In this document: positions 8,150 to 15,422 of the stretch, piece by piece
Numbering within the stretch: position 1 is the stretch's first letter
Layout of the letters: every line of letters begins with the position of its first letter
Assembly (NCBI GenBank): GCA_026710865.1
Contig: JAPOQG010000360.1
Location: 1 to 42,768, forward strand
Length of the DNA: 42,768 nt
Direction: 5' to 3'
From: Acidimicrobiaceae bacterium
GTDB lineage: Bacteria > Actinomycetota > Acidimicrobiia > Acidimicrobiales > Aldehydirespiratoraceae
Program-made: the position numbers and the translations under genes
Notes under the pieces: model-generated
The model's input: only the letters and a program-made list of their open reading frames with translations
Database searches by the model: none
Told to the model about the DNA's origin: nothing

Positions 8150-9811
8150 TCACCGTGATTCCCCGCCCTGGCCGGCGAGGTCGAGCGCGTCGAGGTCGAC
8201 CTTGGTGAACAGCGGCGACGGCTTGGGCACCGCCGTGCCCGCCGGCACGGCCGGGCGCTCCCAGCGCTGGACCGGGCCGAACACGCCGTCGAGCGCCGCG
8301 GTGGAGAACGGGAGGTACGGAGCCAGCCCCGTCCGAACGCCGGCCACGGCCTCCAGCGCGGTGACCAGCACCGCCGCGGCCCGTTCGGGCTCGGCGGACG
8401 CCAGCCTCCAGGGCTCGGTGGAGTTGAGGTAGGCGTTCACCCTGGCTGCCGCCTCCATGGCGCTCCTGAGGCCGGCCCGCAGTTCGACCCGCTCGATGCA
8501 GTCGGCTCCCTCGGCCAGCGCGCCGTCGACCGCCGCCAGCAGGGCGACGTCCTCAGCTTGACGTTCGCCGGTCTCCGGGACGGTGCCCCCGAGCTTCGAG
8601 TGGACCATCGAGAACACCCGGTGCACGAGATTCCCCCAGGTGGCCACCAGCTCGTCGTTGACGCGCCGGGCGATCTCCTCGACGGAGACCTCGGTGTCGG
8701 CGTGCTCGGGCAGGGCCGCGCCCAGGGCGTAGCGCAGGGCGTCGGGCTCGAAGAGCCTCAGGCCCTCCCCGATGGTGAGGCCGACGCCGCGGCCTGCGGC
8801 CATCTTCGCCCCCGAGAAGGTCACGTACTGGTTGGCGGGCACGTCGTCGGGCAGGTGCAGGCCGCCGTAGCCCATCAGCTGGGCGGGCCACAGCAGCGAG
8901 TGGAAGGGAATGTTGTCCTTGCCGACGAAGTAGACGTGGCGGGCGTCGTCGTTGTGCCACCAGCGCTTCCAGGCCTCGGCGTCGCCGTTGCGGGCCGCCC
9001 ATTCCACCGACGCGGACAGGTAGCCGATCACCGCGTCGTACCAGACGTATATCCGCTTGCCCTCGCCCAGGTCGTCGACGGGAAGCTCGACGCCCCAGTC
9101 CAGGTCCCGGGTGATGGCCCGATCCTGGAGGCCCTCGTTGGTCCAGCCGGTGGCCGAGTTGAGAACGTGGGGGCGCCAGCCCTTGCGCGTCTTGAGCCAG
9201 GCGCCGACCCTCTCGGTGAAGTCCGAGTAGCGGAAGTAGAAGTGCTCGGTCGAGCGCAGCTCGGGAACGGCCCCGCTGATCTTCGATCGGGGCTCGATCA
9301 GGTCGGTGGCGTCGAGGGTGGTGCCGCAGTGCTCGCACTGGTCGCCGCGGGCCCCGTCGAAGCCGCAATGGGGGCACTCTCCCTCGATGTAGCGGTCGGG
9401 CAGGAACCTCTCGCCGACGGGGTCGTAGAACTGCTCGGACACCCGCTTGTCGATGAAGCCGTTGCGCAGCTGCACCAGGAACATGTCCTGGGTGACGGCG
9501 GCGTGGTTGGGGGTCCCGGTGGTGGTGTAGAGGTCCCACGAGATCCCGAGGCTCTCCCATTGACGGCAGAACTCGGCGTGGTAGCGGTCTACGATCTCAG
9601 CCGGGGTGACCCCCTCGGCGTCGGCCCGGACCGTGATCGGCGTGCCGTGCACGTCGGATCCGCTCACCATCAGCACGTCGTTGCCGGCCAGGCGCTGGTA
9701 GCGGGCGTAGATGTCGGCTGGAAGATAGGCCCCGGCCAGGTGGCCGAGATGGCGGCTTCCGGACGCGTAGGGCCACGCAACCGCGACAAGCACAGGCACC
9801 CGCACCGCCAT
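8150..9811 (-). CDS. metG: Methionyl-tRNA synthetase
   Basis: Charges tRNA-Met. The class I signature appears as HLGH in ASGSRHLGHLAGAYLPADIY. The zinc knuckle is CPHCGF...DQCEHCG with four cysteines. WYDAVIGYLSASVEWA and the anticodon-binding helical domain follow. The KMSKS loop is degenerate: TFSGAKMAAGRGVGL keeps the first Lys but has Ala-Ala-Gly in place of Ser-Lys-Ser. The length of about 553 aa lacks the C-terminal tRNA-binding EMAP domain. I choose ATG MAVRVPVL, ten bases after a GATAAT hexamer. The ORF-track ATG four codons upstream (MWLAM) is the alternative. It heads the metG-tatD-rpf-rsmA run. Confidence 0.95.
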   Translation of the reverse strand: MAVRVPVLVAVAWPYASGSRHLGHLAGAYLPADIYARYQRLAGNDVLMVSGSDVHGTPITVRADAEGVTPAEIVDRYHAEFCRQWESLGISWDLYTTTGTPNHAAVTQDMFLVQLRNGFIDKRVSEQFYDPVGERFLPDRYIEGECPHCGFDGARGDQCEHCGTTLDATDLIEPRSKISGAVPELRSTEHFYFRYSDFTERVGAWLKTRKGWRPHVLNSATGWTNEGLQDRAITRDLDWGVELPVDDLGEGKRIYVWYDAVIGYLSASVEWAARNGDAEAWKRWWHNDDARHVYFVGKDNIPFHSLLWPAQLMGYGGLHLPDDVPANQYVTFSGAKMAAGRGVGLTIGEGLRLFEPDALRYALGAALPEHADTEVSVEEIARRVNDELVATWGNLVHRVFSMVHSKLGGTVPETGERQAEDVALLAAVDGALAEGADCIERVELRAGLRSAMEAAARVNAYLNSTEPWRLASAEPERAAAVLVTALEAVAGVRTGLAPYLPFSTAALDGVFGPVQRWERPAVPAGTAVPKPSPLFTKVDLDALDLAGQGGESR

Positions 9812-9821
9812 GGCGAGCCAC

Positions 9822-9827
9822 ATTATC
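9822..9827 (-). promoter_or_regulatory. Candidate -10 element of metG
   Basis: GATAAT on the minus strand, ten bases before the preferred metG ATG, matches the distance seen at prs. It implies a leader of only three to four bases. No clear -35 is seen. Confidence 0.3.
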
Positions 9828-9896
9828 CCCAGATACCAAGGTCATCCCCAGCCGAGGCCGCAGTTTTCCTACCGGACCCGACGGGCGAGCCGCTTT

Positions 9897-10814
9897 CTAC
9901 TCGGGCACCGGTCCTTGATCGTCGACCGCCAGGTTGTAGGCCCGCCGGCGTGACACTCCGTGAGAGGCCGCGGCCGATGCGGCCGCGTCCCTGCGGCTCA
10001 GACCACCGGAAACCAGGGCTTCGACCGCGGCCCGGAGCTGATCGTCGGTGGCTTCGGGACCGGCCCCCGCAGCGCCCTCGATCACGATCACGACCTCGCC
10101 CTTCACTGGCTTCCCGGACCATTCGCAGAGCTCGGCCAGACTGCCTCTCACCACCTCCTCATGCAGCTTGGTGAGCTCGCGGGCGACCACGGCCCGCCTC
10201 AGCGGGCCACATGCCTCGGCCAGGTCTGCGAGACAGGCCCGCAGCCGGCGAGGCGACTCGTAGAGGACCGTGGTCCGGCGCTCGCCGGCGATCAGCTCCA
10301 ACCGCTCGGTGCGGGCCCTGCCCTTGCGGGGCAGGAACCCTTCGAAGCAGAAGCGCGTGGTCGCGAGGCCGCTGACCGCCAGGGCGGCCAGGCCGGCGGA
10401 CGGGCCGGGCACCACCGTCACCGTGTGCCCCGCCGCCGCGGCAGCGGCCACCAGCCGGCCCCCCGGATCGGTCAGCGCCGGCATGCCGGCGTCGGTCACC
10501 ATCGCCACGGTGGCCCCGGCGCCGAGCAGTTCGCACACCTCCCCGCAGGTCTTGGACTCGGTGTGCTCGTCGACGCGCCGCAGGCGGGCGCCGTTCACCC
10601 CGGCGTGCTCCAGCAGGCGCCCCGTGCGCCGGGTGTCCTCGCAGCAGACGAGGTCCGCGGAGGCGAGAGCGGCCACCGCCCGGGGACTCAGATCGCCCAG
10701 GTTGCCGATCGGGGTGCCGACCAGAACCAGCGAGCCGCCTGCCCGGGGGCCGTCGTTCCGGTGGCCGGAGACGCTCACGGAGGCGTCGTCGTCCCGGTGG
10801 CCGGAGACGCTCAC
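9897..10814 (-). CDS. rsmI: 16S rRNA (cytidine1402-2'-O)-methyltransferase
   Basis: Tetrapyrrole-methylase-fold enzyme that 2'-O-methylates C1402 in the ribosomal P site. Motifs are LVLVGTPIGNLGDLSPRA, CCEDTRRTGRLL, MVTDAGMPALTDPG, VVPGPSA and VLYESPRRL, all classical for RsmI. A C-terminal helix-turn-helix-like segment (SRRDAAASAAASHGVSRRRA) is also typical. The N terminus carries about 20 extra residues made by a duplicated segment (SVSGHRDDD, SVSGHRNDG). Both copies contain an in-frame GTG, so translation could begin at either. The first GTG overlaps the stop of the upstream DUF192 gene by four bases, which favours the longer form. Confidence 0.93.
   Translation of the reverse strand: MSVSGHRDDDASVSVSGHRNDGPRAGGSLVLVGTPIGNLGDLSPRAVAALASADLVCCEDTRRTGRLLEHAGVNGARLRRVDEHTESKTCGEVCELLGAGATVAMVTDAGMPALTDPGGRLVAAAAAAGHTVTVVPGPSAGLAALAVSGLATTRFCFEGFLPRKGRARTERLELIAGERRTTVLYESPRRLRACLADLAEACGPLRRAVVARELTKLHEEVVRGSLAELCEWSGKPVKGEVVIVIEGAAGAGPEATDDQLRAAVEALVSGGLSRRDAAASAAASHGVSRRRAYNLAVDDQGPVPE
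10752..10814. repeat. Two-copy direct repeat over the rsmI start
   Basis: A 27-bp unit containing CGGTGGCCGGAGACGCTCAC occurs twice with a 36-bp period and one mismatch. On the coding strand each copy begins GTGAGCGTCTCCGGCCACCG, so the duplication doubled the rsmI start codon in frame. The upstream copy also completes the DUF192 stop. Confidence 0.9.
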
Positions 10815-11140
10815 TGCCGGATCTCCAGCTCCACGCCCGGAGCCACCCCCCAGCGCCGGAAACTGCCGGCCTCGGCCTCGATGACCGACCTGGCCTTCAG
10901 AACCACGCAGCCGACCCGGTTGGCCCGCATGGTCGTCACCCGCAGCACCCGCATCTCGGCGTCGCAGTGGGCCACATCGATGGGAAACCGCATGCCGAAG
11001 GAGTGAACCGACCGGGTCCGCTCCAGCAGCAGGGCGCCCTCGATTCCTTCGCGACCCGACAGACCCCTGCGGCGTTCACGCCTGCTCGAAGCAACCTCGA
11101 GCGATGCAATGACCCGGTCGCCGCAAACCAGCCACGCCAT
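10811..11140 (-). CDS. DUF192 family protein
   Basis: A 109-aa protein of the DUF192 family, whose biochemical role is unknown. Recognisable segments are SSRRERRRGLSGREG, LLLERTRSVHSFGMRFPIDV and VLKARSVIEAEAGSF. These correspond to the conserved R-x-x-GL, H-(T/S)-x-x-M-x-(F/I)-x-ID and E-(L/A)-x-AG blocks. I start at MAWLVCGDRV; the ORF-track start lies inside the upstream desaturase gene. Some homologues are secreted, but no signal peptide is present here. It lies 10 bp after the desaturase stop and overlaps rsmI by four bases. Confidence 0.85.
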   Translation of the reverse strand: MAWLVCGDRVIASLEVASSRRERRRGLSGREGIEGALLLERTRSVHSFGMRFPIDVAHCDAEMRVLRVTTMRANRVGCVVLKARSVIEAEAGSFRRWGVAPGVELEIRQ

Positions 11141-11150
11141 GGGCGCGAAC

Positions 11151-12146
11151 CTAGTGCCTCGGAGAGTCCGCCTTCGTGGCGGGCGCATGGCTCCAACCCT
11201 TGGGCCACAGCCGGTCCAACCGCCGATCCTGCGAAGTCCTCGCCCAGCGCTCGGCACGGCGCTCGACCATGATCCGCCCCACCCTCCCGATCCTGTCGAT
11301 GAGCTTCATCAGCCGCTCCCGGGCGGCTTCGGCGACCGCCGACAGGCCGGTGAGGCTGGGGAGCTTCCAGTCCCGCAGCAGCACGGGCTGCAGAATCTGG
11401 TCGTGATGGATGGCCAGGTCGTAGATCCCTGCGTCTGCGATGGTGCGGGCGTGAGCGTCGAAGCCGGCGATGCCCACGCCGGGCATCGCGAATCCCTTGA
11501 CCTGGTTGGCGATGGCCACAACCGCCCGTGACGGATCCATCTCCAGGGCTTCGGCCATGGTGTCGCGGTAGAACAGGAAGTGGAGGTTCTCATCGAACGC
11601 GACCCGGCGCATGATCGCCCGGCCGGCGGAGTCGGTGATGTGCTGGCCGGTGTTGAAGTGCGCGATGCGGGTGGCCAGTTCCTGCAGCGTCACATAGGCG
11701 AGGCCCTCGAGCGCGTCGGGCGGTGCGGGCGCCTCGCCGGATTGGACCTGGGCCATGCGGGCCCGCTCGAGGCTCACAGGATCGACCGCACGGGTGACGG
11801 CCAGATAGTCGTGGATCACCTGTCCGTGACGACCCTCCTCGGCGGTCCAGCGCCTCACCCAGTGGCCCCAGGCGCCGTCGCGGCCGAACATGCGCTCGAT
11901 GTCGCGGAAGTAGTAGGGCAGGTTGTCCTCGGTCAGCACGTTGACGAACAGGGCGCTGCGCGCCTCCGGGCTCAACCCGGCGTCCTCGGGATGCCACTCG
12001 TAGTCGGCGGGATAGTCCTCGCCCCGGCTCCAGGGAACCAGGGCATGGGGATGCCATTCCTTCGTCTGCCGGAGGTGCCTCTCGTAGAGCTTCTCGACGC
12101 TCGGCTCAAGTTCCGTCAGCAGCCGGACATCGACATCGACAGGCAT
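11151..12146 (-). CDS. Soluble acyl-ACP desaturase (ferritin-like di-iron)
   Basis: Introduces a double bond into acyl chains carried on ACP, in the family of plant stearoyl-ACP desaturase and mycobacterial DesA1/DesA2. The protein is 331 aa when started at MPVDVDVRLL. Di-iron ligand motifs are visible: TEDNLPYYFRD on the first helix, WTAEEGRHGQVI with the EExxH motif, and FDENLHFLFYRD with the second carboxylate/His set. There is no membrane segment. The C terminus is rich in Arg and Trp (RRAERWARTSQDRRLDRLW). It is probably co-transcribed with the DUF192 gene 10 bp downstream. The presence of this desaturase is a typical actinobacterial trait. Confidence 0.9.
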   Translation of the reverse strand: MPVDVDVRLLTELEPSVEKLYERHLRQTKEWHPHALVPWSRGEDYPADYEWHPEDAGLSPEARSALFVNVLTEDNLPYYFRDIERMFGRDGAWGHWVRRWTAEEGRHGQVIHDYLAVTRAVDPVSLERARMAQVQSGEAPAPPDALEGLAYVTLQELATRIAHFNTGQHITDSAGRAIMRRVAFDENLHFLFYRDTMAEALEMDPSRAVVAIANQVKGFAMPGVGIAGFDAHARTIADAGIYDLAIHHDQILQPVLLRDWKLPSLTGLSAVAEAARERLMKLIDRIGRVGRIMVERRAERWARTSQDRRLDRLWPKGWSHAPATKADSPRH

Positions 12147-12198
12147 GCGGTGAGAGCCTACCCAATCCGGGCGGTGCACCGCAATGCGGTCTTGGCCA

Positions 12199-12248
12199 GT
12201 CAGACGTTGAACCTCAGATGCCGTCCCGTCCGGTCAGACGTTGAACCT
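12199..12248. repeat. Direct repeat duplicating the end of ychF
   Basis: GTCAGACGTTGAACCT occurs twice, 34 bp apart. The copy inside ychF encodes its last residues and stop. The second lies directly downstream of the gene, so the terminal codons of ychF have been locally duplicated. Confidence 0.85.
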
Positions 12249-13307
12249 GAACTCCATCACGTCGCCGTCGCCCACGACATAGTCCTTCCCCTCGGAGCGG
12301 ACCCGGCCCTGGCGCTGGGCCGCGACCCAGGAACCGACCTCGAGCAGGTCGTCCCAGCGGATGGTGTCGGCCCGGATGAAGCCCCGCTGGATGTCGGAGT
12401 GGACCGCTCCCGCGCACTCCACCGCCGACGCGCCGGCCCGGAAGGTCCAGGCCCGGCTCTCCTTGGGTCCGGTGGTCAGGAAGGTCCTCAGTCCCAGCAG
12501 GTGGTAGGCGCTGGCCAGGAACCGGTCCAGGGCGCCGCTGCCCAGGCCCAGGGCGGCCAGCATCTCGGGGCGCTCCGACTCGTCGAGTTGCGCAGCCTCA
12601 GCCTCGAGCTGCACGCACAGCGGCACCACCTCGGCGTCGCCCAGTTCCTCCCGCACGGGCGCGGCCACCTCCTCCGCGTCGGCGATGCGGTCCTCCCCGA
12701 CGTTCACCACCGCGAGCACCGGCTTGTCGGTGAGCATGAAGAACTGGCGCAGGCCGGCCCGCTCCGAGGCGTCGAGGCCGGCCCGGTACAGCGGGACGCC
12801 GTCCTCGAGGATCGCGACAGCCCGAGCCAGCAGGTCGTGCGAAGCCCGCAGCGACGGGTCCCCCTTGAGCGCCCGAGCGAGCTTGTCGAGCTGGCGGGTG
12901 GCGCTGTCGAGATCGGCGAGGGCCAGCTCGGTCTCGAGCACGCGGAGGCTGTCGAGCGGGTCGTCGTCGCCGGGCACATCGGGATCGGTGAAGGCGCGCA
13001 GCACGTAGACGATGGCGTCGGTGTCGCGGACGTGGCCCAGGAAGGCGTTGCCCAGACCCTCGCCCCGGCTGGAGCCCGACACCAGCCCGCCGATGTCGGT
13101 GAACTGCACCGATGCATGGACGGCGCGGCGGCTGGAGCTCATCTCGGCCAGCTGCAGCAGCCGGCCGTCGGGAACCTTGGCCACGCCCACGGTGGCCGAC
13201 TTGGTGGAGAATGCGTGGCGGGCGGCCACGGCGTCACCGCCCGCGAGGGCATTGTGCAGTGAGGTCTTCCCGGAGTTGGGGAGACCGACGAATCCAAACC
13301 GTTCCAA
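12234..13307 (-). CDS. ychF: Redox-regulated ATPase/GTPase YchF
   Basis: Obg-related P-loop protein of 357 aa that prefers ATP and binds ribosomes. Motifs are FGFVGLPNSGKTSLHNAL (Walker A), FTDIGGLVSGSSRGEGLGNA (the family form of G3) and NVGED at G4, where NxxE replaces NKxD and explains the ATP preference. The C-terminal TGS domain ends RSEGKDYVVGDGDVMEFRFNV, the canonical YchF tail. The start is a TTG (LERFGFVG read as Met) with GGAG six bases upstream. The bL37 gene lies 46 bp upstream on the same strand. Confidence 0.95.
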   Translation of the reverse strand: MERFGFVGLPNSGKTSLHNALAGGDAVAARHAFSTKSATVGVAKVPDGRLLQLAEMSSSRRAVHASVQFTDIGGLVSGSSRGEGLGNAFLGHVRDTDAIVYVLRAFTDPDVPGDDDPLDSLRVLETELALADLDSATRQLDKLARALKGDPSLRASHDLLARAVAILEDGVPLYRAGLDASERAGLRQFFMLTDKPVLAVVNVGEDRIADAEEVAAPVREELGDAEVVPLCVQLEAEAAQLDESERPEMLAALGLGSGALDRFLASAYHLLGLRTFLTTGPKESRAWTFRAGASAVECAGAVHSDIQRGFIRADTIRWDDLLEVGSWVAAQRQGRVRSEGKDYVVGDGDVMEFRFNV

Positions 13308-13353
13308 TTGGAGCTCCGCGTCCTGTGCCGGTCCGCGCCGGCCTACGGCTGTG

Positions 13354-13443
13354 TCAGCTGTTGCGGCCCGCGTTGGGCTTGCGGCCGTGGTTCGCCTTCG
13401 AACGGCGAGCCTTGGCCCGGCGCTTGCTGGTGCGCTTGGACAT
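13354..13443 (-). CDS. Small basic ribosomal protein bL37
   Basis: A 29-aa protein missing from the ORF track. It reads MSKRTSKRRAKARRSKAN and ends HGRKPNAGRNS. The (S/A)KxxR...KANHG(K/R)(R/K)PN pattern matches the actinobacterial large-subunit peptide bL37, usually about 24 aa (MAKRGRKKR...ANHGKRPN). GGGAG precedes the ATG closely. It is followed by ychF on the same strand. Together with bS22 in the same window it strongly supports an actinobacterial origin. Confidence 0.88.
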   Translation of the reverse strand: MSKRTSKRRAKARRSKANHGRKPNAGRNS

Positions 13444-13770
13444 GGCTCCCAACACTACCGGCCTGAACGCCACGCGCATCGACGCCGGCGCCCGCACTCG
13501 TCGCGCCCGGCGTCAAGAACACCTCGCAGGCCTCGACCAGCTCGGACCAGCTTGCGCCGCGCATCCTGTCGGCGAGCGCCACACCGGACCGCACGGTGCG
13601 CCGGGCGGTGGGGCGTGCCCGGACAGATGTGCGCGCTCCCGCGTCGCGAGGGGGTCTCTCCCGCTCTGGCTCGCTTCGCTCACGGACCGCCCGGGCCGCG
13701 GCCTCGCTCCGTGTGTGCCGCGTTGTCCCGCCTGTCCGTTCGGCCTCTGAAGCTCTGGTAGCGTGGCGCT
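13444..13770. other. Intergenic stretch with repeat copy A and a possible coding remnant
   Basis: No intact gene is seen in this 327-bp gap between bL37 and the next plus-strand gene. Its right part is repeat copy A. Its left part keeps a minus-strand open frame of about 40 codons with GC-rich third positions (ALADRMRGASWSELVEACE). This could be a decayed gene end, but it has no start, no homologue I recognise, and runs antisense towards bL37. Confidence 0.5.
13658..13747 (-). repeat. Dispersed repeat, copy A
   Basis: About 90 bp. In family orientation it begins GAGGCCGAACGGACAGG and ends AGCGGGAG, reading SEAAARAVRERSEPERE in the conserved frame. It is intergenic and the most diverged of the four good copies in its second half, with Val and Pro replacements. 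Confidence 0.85.
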
Positions 13771-14235
13771 GTGGCGGTTGAGCTCGTGTATCCGGCCGCG
13801 CCGGACGAGCAGTGGAGGGAGCGGCGCCTGAGGGCTGCGGATGTGCCTGCGCTCTATGCCGAGCGCGGCGTGCGCTGGTCGGTGCCGCTGGGCGCGTTGG
13901 TCCGCGAGTGGGAGTGGTGGCCGAGCGAACGGGCCGCGATCGTCGCGGACGAGCCCGCCGGAGCGGCGCCCGACGACCTGTGCCGCATAGCCGCGGTGGT
14001 GCATGCGCTGTGCGGCCGCGACGGAGTGCCAGTGCCGCACTGGGTGTGGCGGCACCGCAGCCCCGAGCCGATCGCGTGGACCCGCGAGCTGCCGGCGGAG
14101 GGGCCGCTCTGGGACCGCGCGGTCGCACGGGCCCCCGCGGCCTGCGCCTACCACAACGTCTGGTTCGGCGAGGATCTGATCTCCGATCCCAAGACCCAGG
14201 CAGAGGCACGCCGGCACACCACCGCGGCGCGGTGA
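13771..14235 (+). CDS. Hypothetical protein coupled to a nucleotidyltransferase
   Basis: A 154-aa protein starting at GTG (MAVELVYPAAPDEQW). It is acidic and tryptophan-rich (WEWWPSERAA, PHWVWRHRSPEPIAW), with a conserved-looking C-terminal block CAYHNVWFGEDLISDP. No signal peptide or membrane segment is present. Its stop overlaps the following nucleotidyltransferase start by four bases (GTGA). That coupling suggests the two act together, as in two-gene nucleotidyltransferase modules of the toxin-antitoxin kind. I do not recognise a named family, so any antitoxin role is inference. Confidence 0.75.
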   Translation: MAVELVYPAAPDEQWRERRLRAADVPALYAERGVRWSVPLGALVREWEWWPSERAAIVADEPAGAAPDDLCRIAAVVHALCGRDGVPVPHWVWRHRSPEPIAWTRELPAEGPLWDRAVARAPAACAYHNVWFGEDLISDPKTQAEARRHTTAAR

Positions 14236-14846
14236 GCCCAGGACGGGACACTTCGCCGCTGGAGCTGCCGGCTCGCTCCCATCAGGGCCTCTTGACGCTG
14301 CTGGCAGAGGTGGACGCCTTGCTGGCAGAAACCACCGACGAGGGCGCCGCCTACGTGCTCTATACCGTCGGCGGGTTCGTGATGGGGCGCAGCAGCACCG
14401 CCCGGCTCACGCAGGACATCGACGTGGCAACGGCCATTCCCGCTCCCGTCGCGGCCGCGGCCGCCGATGTGGCGGCACGGCACGGCATCAATCCCGCGTG
14501 GCTCAACGACCAGGTCAGCGAGATGATCCAGGCCCGTGTGCCTGTCGAGCGGTTCGTCGAGATCCATCGGGGGCGCCACCTGATCGTCTACGGCGCCGAC
14601 GACGAGTTGATGCTGGCGCTGAAGCTCATGTCGGGGCGGGCACGCGACATCGGCGACATCGTCGAGCTCGCCCTGCGGACCGGGCGCACATCGGCAGCGG
14701 ACCTGCTGGAGGCATGGGATCGCATCTACCGCGATGCGCCCTCCGCCGCTCCCCAGCGCCACTTCGTTCTCAGCGTCATCGACAGCGATGTGATGCCCGC
14801 GCTGCACCGCCGCGGCGCGGCGCCGGGTGACGAAGTTCAGTCGTGA
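14232..14846 (+). CDS. Nucleotidyltransferase-fold protein (DUF6036/AbiEii-like)
   Basis: A 204-aa protein with a Pol-beta-type nucleotidyltransferase signature. VLYTVGGFVMGRSSTARLTQDIDVATAI gives the G-G...R.T.DID pattern in which two Asp residues bind metal. A helical region follows with LMLALKLMSGRARDIGDIVEL, the K..A.R..D..D motif of AbiEii-like and DUF6036 proteins. Its start (GTG) overlaps the upstream gene, and the ORF-track frame began far earlier only because it lacked stops. Relatives act as toxins that nucleotidylate tRNA or other targets, or as minimal transferases. Which applies here cannot be told from sequence. Confidence 0.8.
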   Translation: MSPGRDTSPLELPARSHQGLLTLLAEVDALLAETTDEGAAYVLYTVGGFVMGRSSTARLTQDIDVATAIPAPVAAAAADVAARHGINPAWLNDQVSEMIQARVPVERFVEIHRGRHLIVYGADDELMLALKLMSGRARDIGDIVELALRTGRTSAADLLEAWDRIYRDAPSAAPQRHFVLSVIDSDVMPALHRRGAAPGDEVQS

Positions 14847-14858
14847 CACACTGGGCGG

Positions 14859-15317
14859 ATGCTGCTGGTCTATGACGGCGAGTGCGGCTTCTGCATCAGG
14901 TCGGCCCGCTGGATCGAGGCCCGCCTGCCCGCGGAGGCCCGGGTGGAGCCGTGGCAGTCGCTCGACCTGGCGAAGCTGGAGTTGTCCCAGCCGGGCGTGC
15001 AGGCCGCGGTGTGGTGGGTGGACGACCGCGGCTCGCGCCCGCGGCGCTGCCGCGGCGCCAACGCCATCGGGCGCGCCCTAGTTGCGGCGGGCGGAGGCTG
15101 GGGAATCGCCGGTCGCCTGATCATCCACCCGCCGCTGTGCTGGCTGGCCCGCCCGATCTACGCCCTGATCGCAGCCAACCGCCACCGGCTGCCAGGCCCC
15201 GGCAGCGAACTCCGGAGGCCGAACGGACAGGGAGCGAATCATGTGGACGTTCGCGAGGCGCAGAGCGAGGCCGTGGCCCGAGCGGCCCGTGAGCGAAGCG
15301 AACAAGAGCGGGAGTGA
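14859..15317 (+). CDS. DCC-family thiol-disulfide oxidoreductase-like protein (DUF393)
   Basis: A 152-aa protein starting MLLVYDGECGFCIRSARWIE. The DGxCxxC motif near the N terminus is the hallmark of the DCC/DUF393 family, thought to be thiol-disulfide redox proteins. RCRGANAIGRALVAAGGGW and LARPIYALIAANRHRL, the usual hydrophobic C-terminal part, follow. The natural end is probably near NRHRLPG. The last 30 or so residues (ending SEAVARAARERSEQERE) come from repeat copy B, which supplies the stop codon. The extension is charged and helical in character. It begins 13 bp after the nucleotidyltransferase gene. Confidence 0.85.
   Translation: MLLVYDGECGFCIRSARWIEARLPAEARVEPWQSLDLAKLELSQPGVQAAVWWVDDRGSRPRRCRGANAIGRALVAAGGGWGIAGRLIIHPPLCWLARPIYALIAANRHRLPGPGSELRRPNGQGANHVDVREAQSEAVARAARERSEQERE
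15215..15314 (+). repeat. Dispersed repeat, copy B (forms the C terminus of the DCC-family protein)
   Basis: About 100 bp in forward orientation. It begins GAGGCCGAACGGACAGG and ends GAGCGGGAG, just before the TGA. Its second half is read in the conserved frame SEAVARAARERSEQERE by the host gene. The first half is read in another frame because the variable middle is not the same length as in copies A and D. Confidence 0.9.
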
Positions 15318-15422
15318 CGCGGCTGCGACGCGACGGGCTCCCCCTGCCCACGCAGCCCCCGAGGAGTTGGCCACCGTGAAGGTGGCCGACTGCTTGAAGT
15401 CCCCAGAGAGTAGCGTCGAGCC

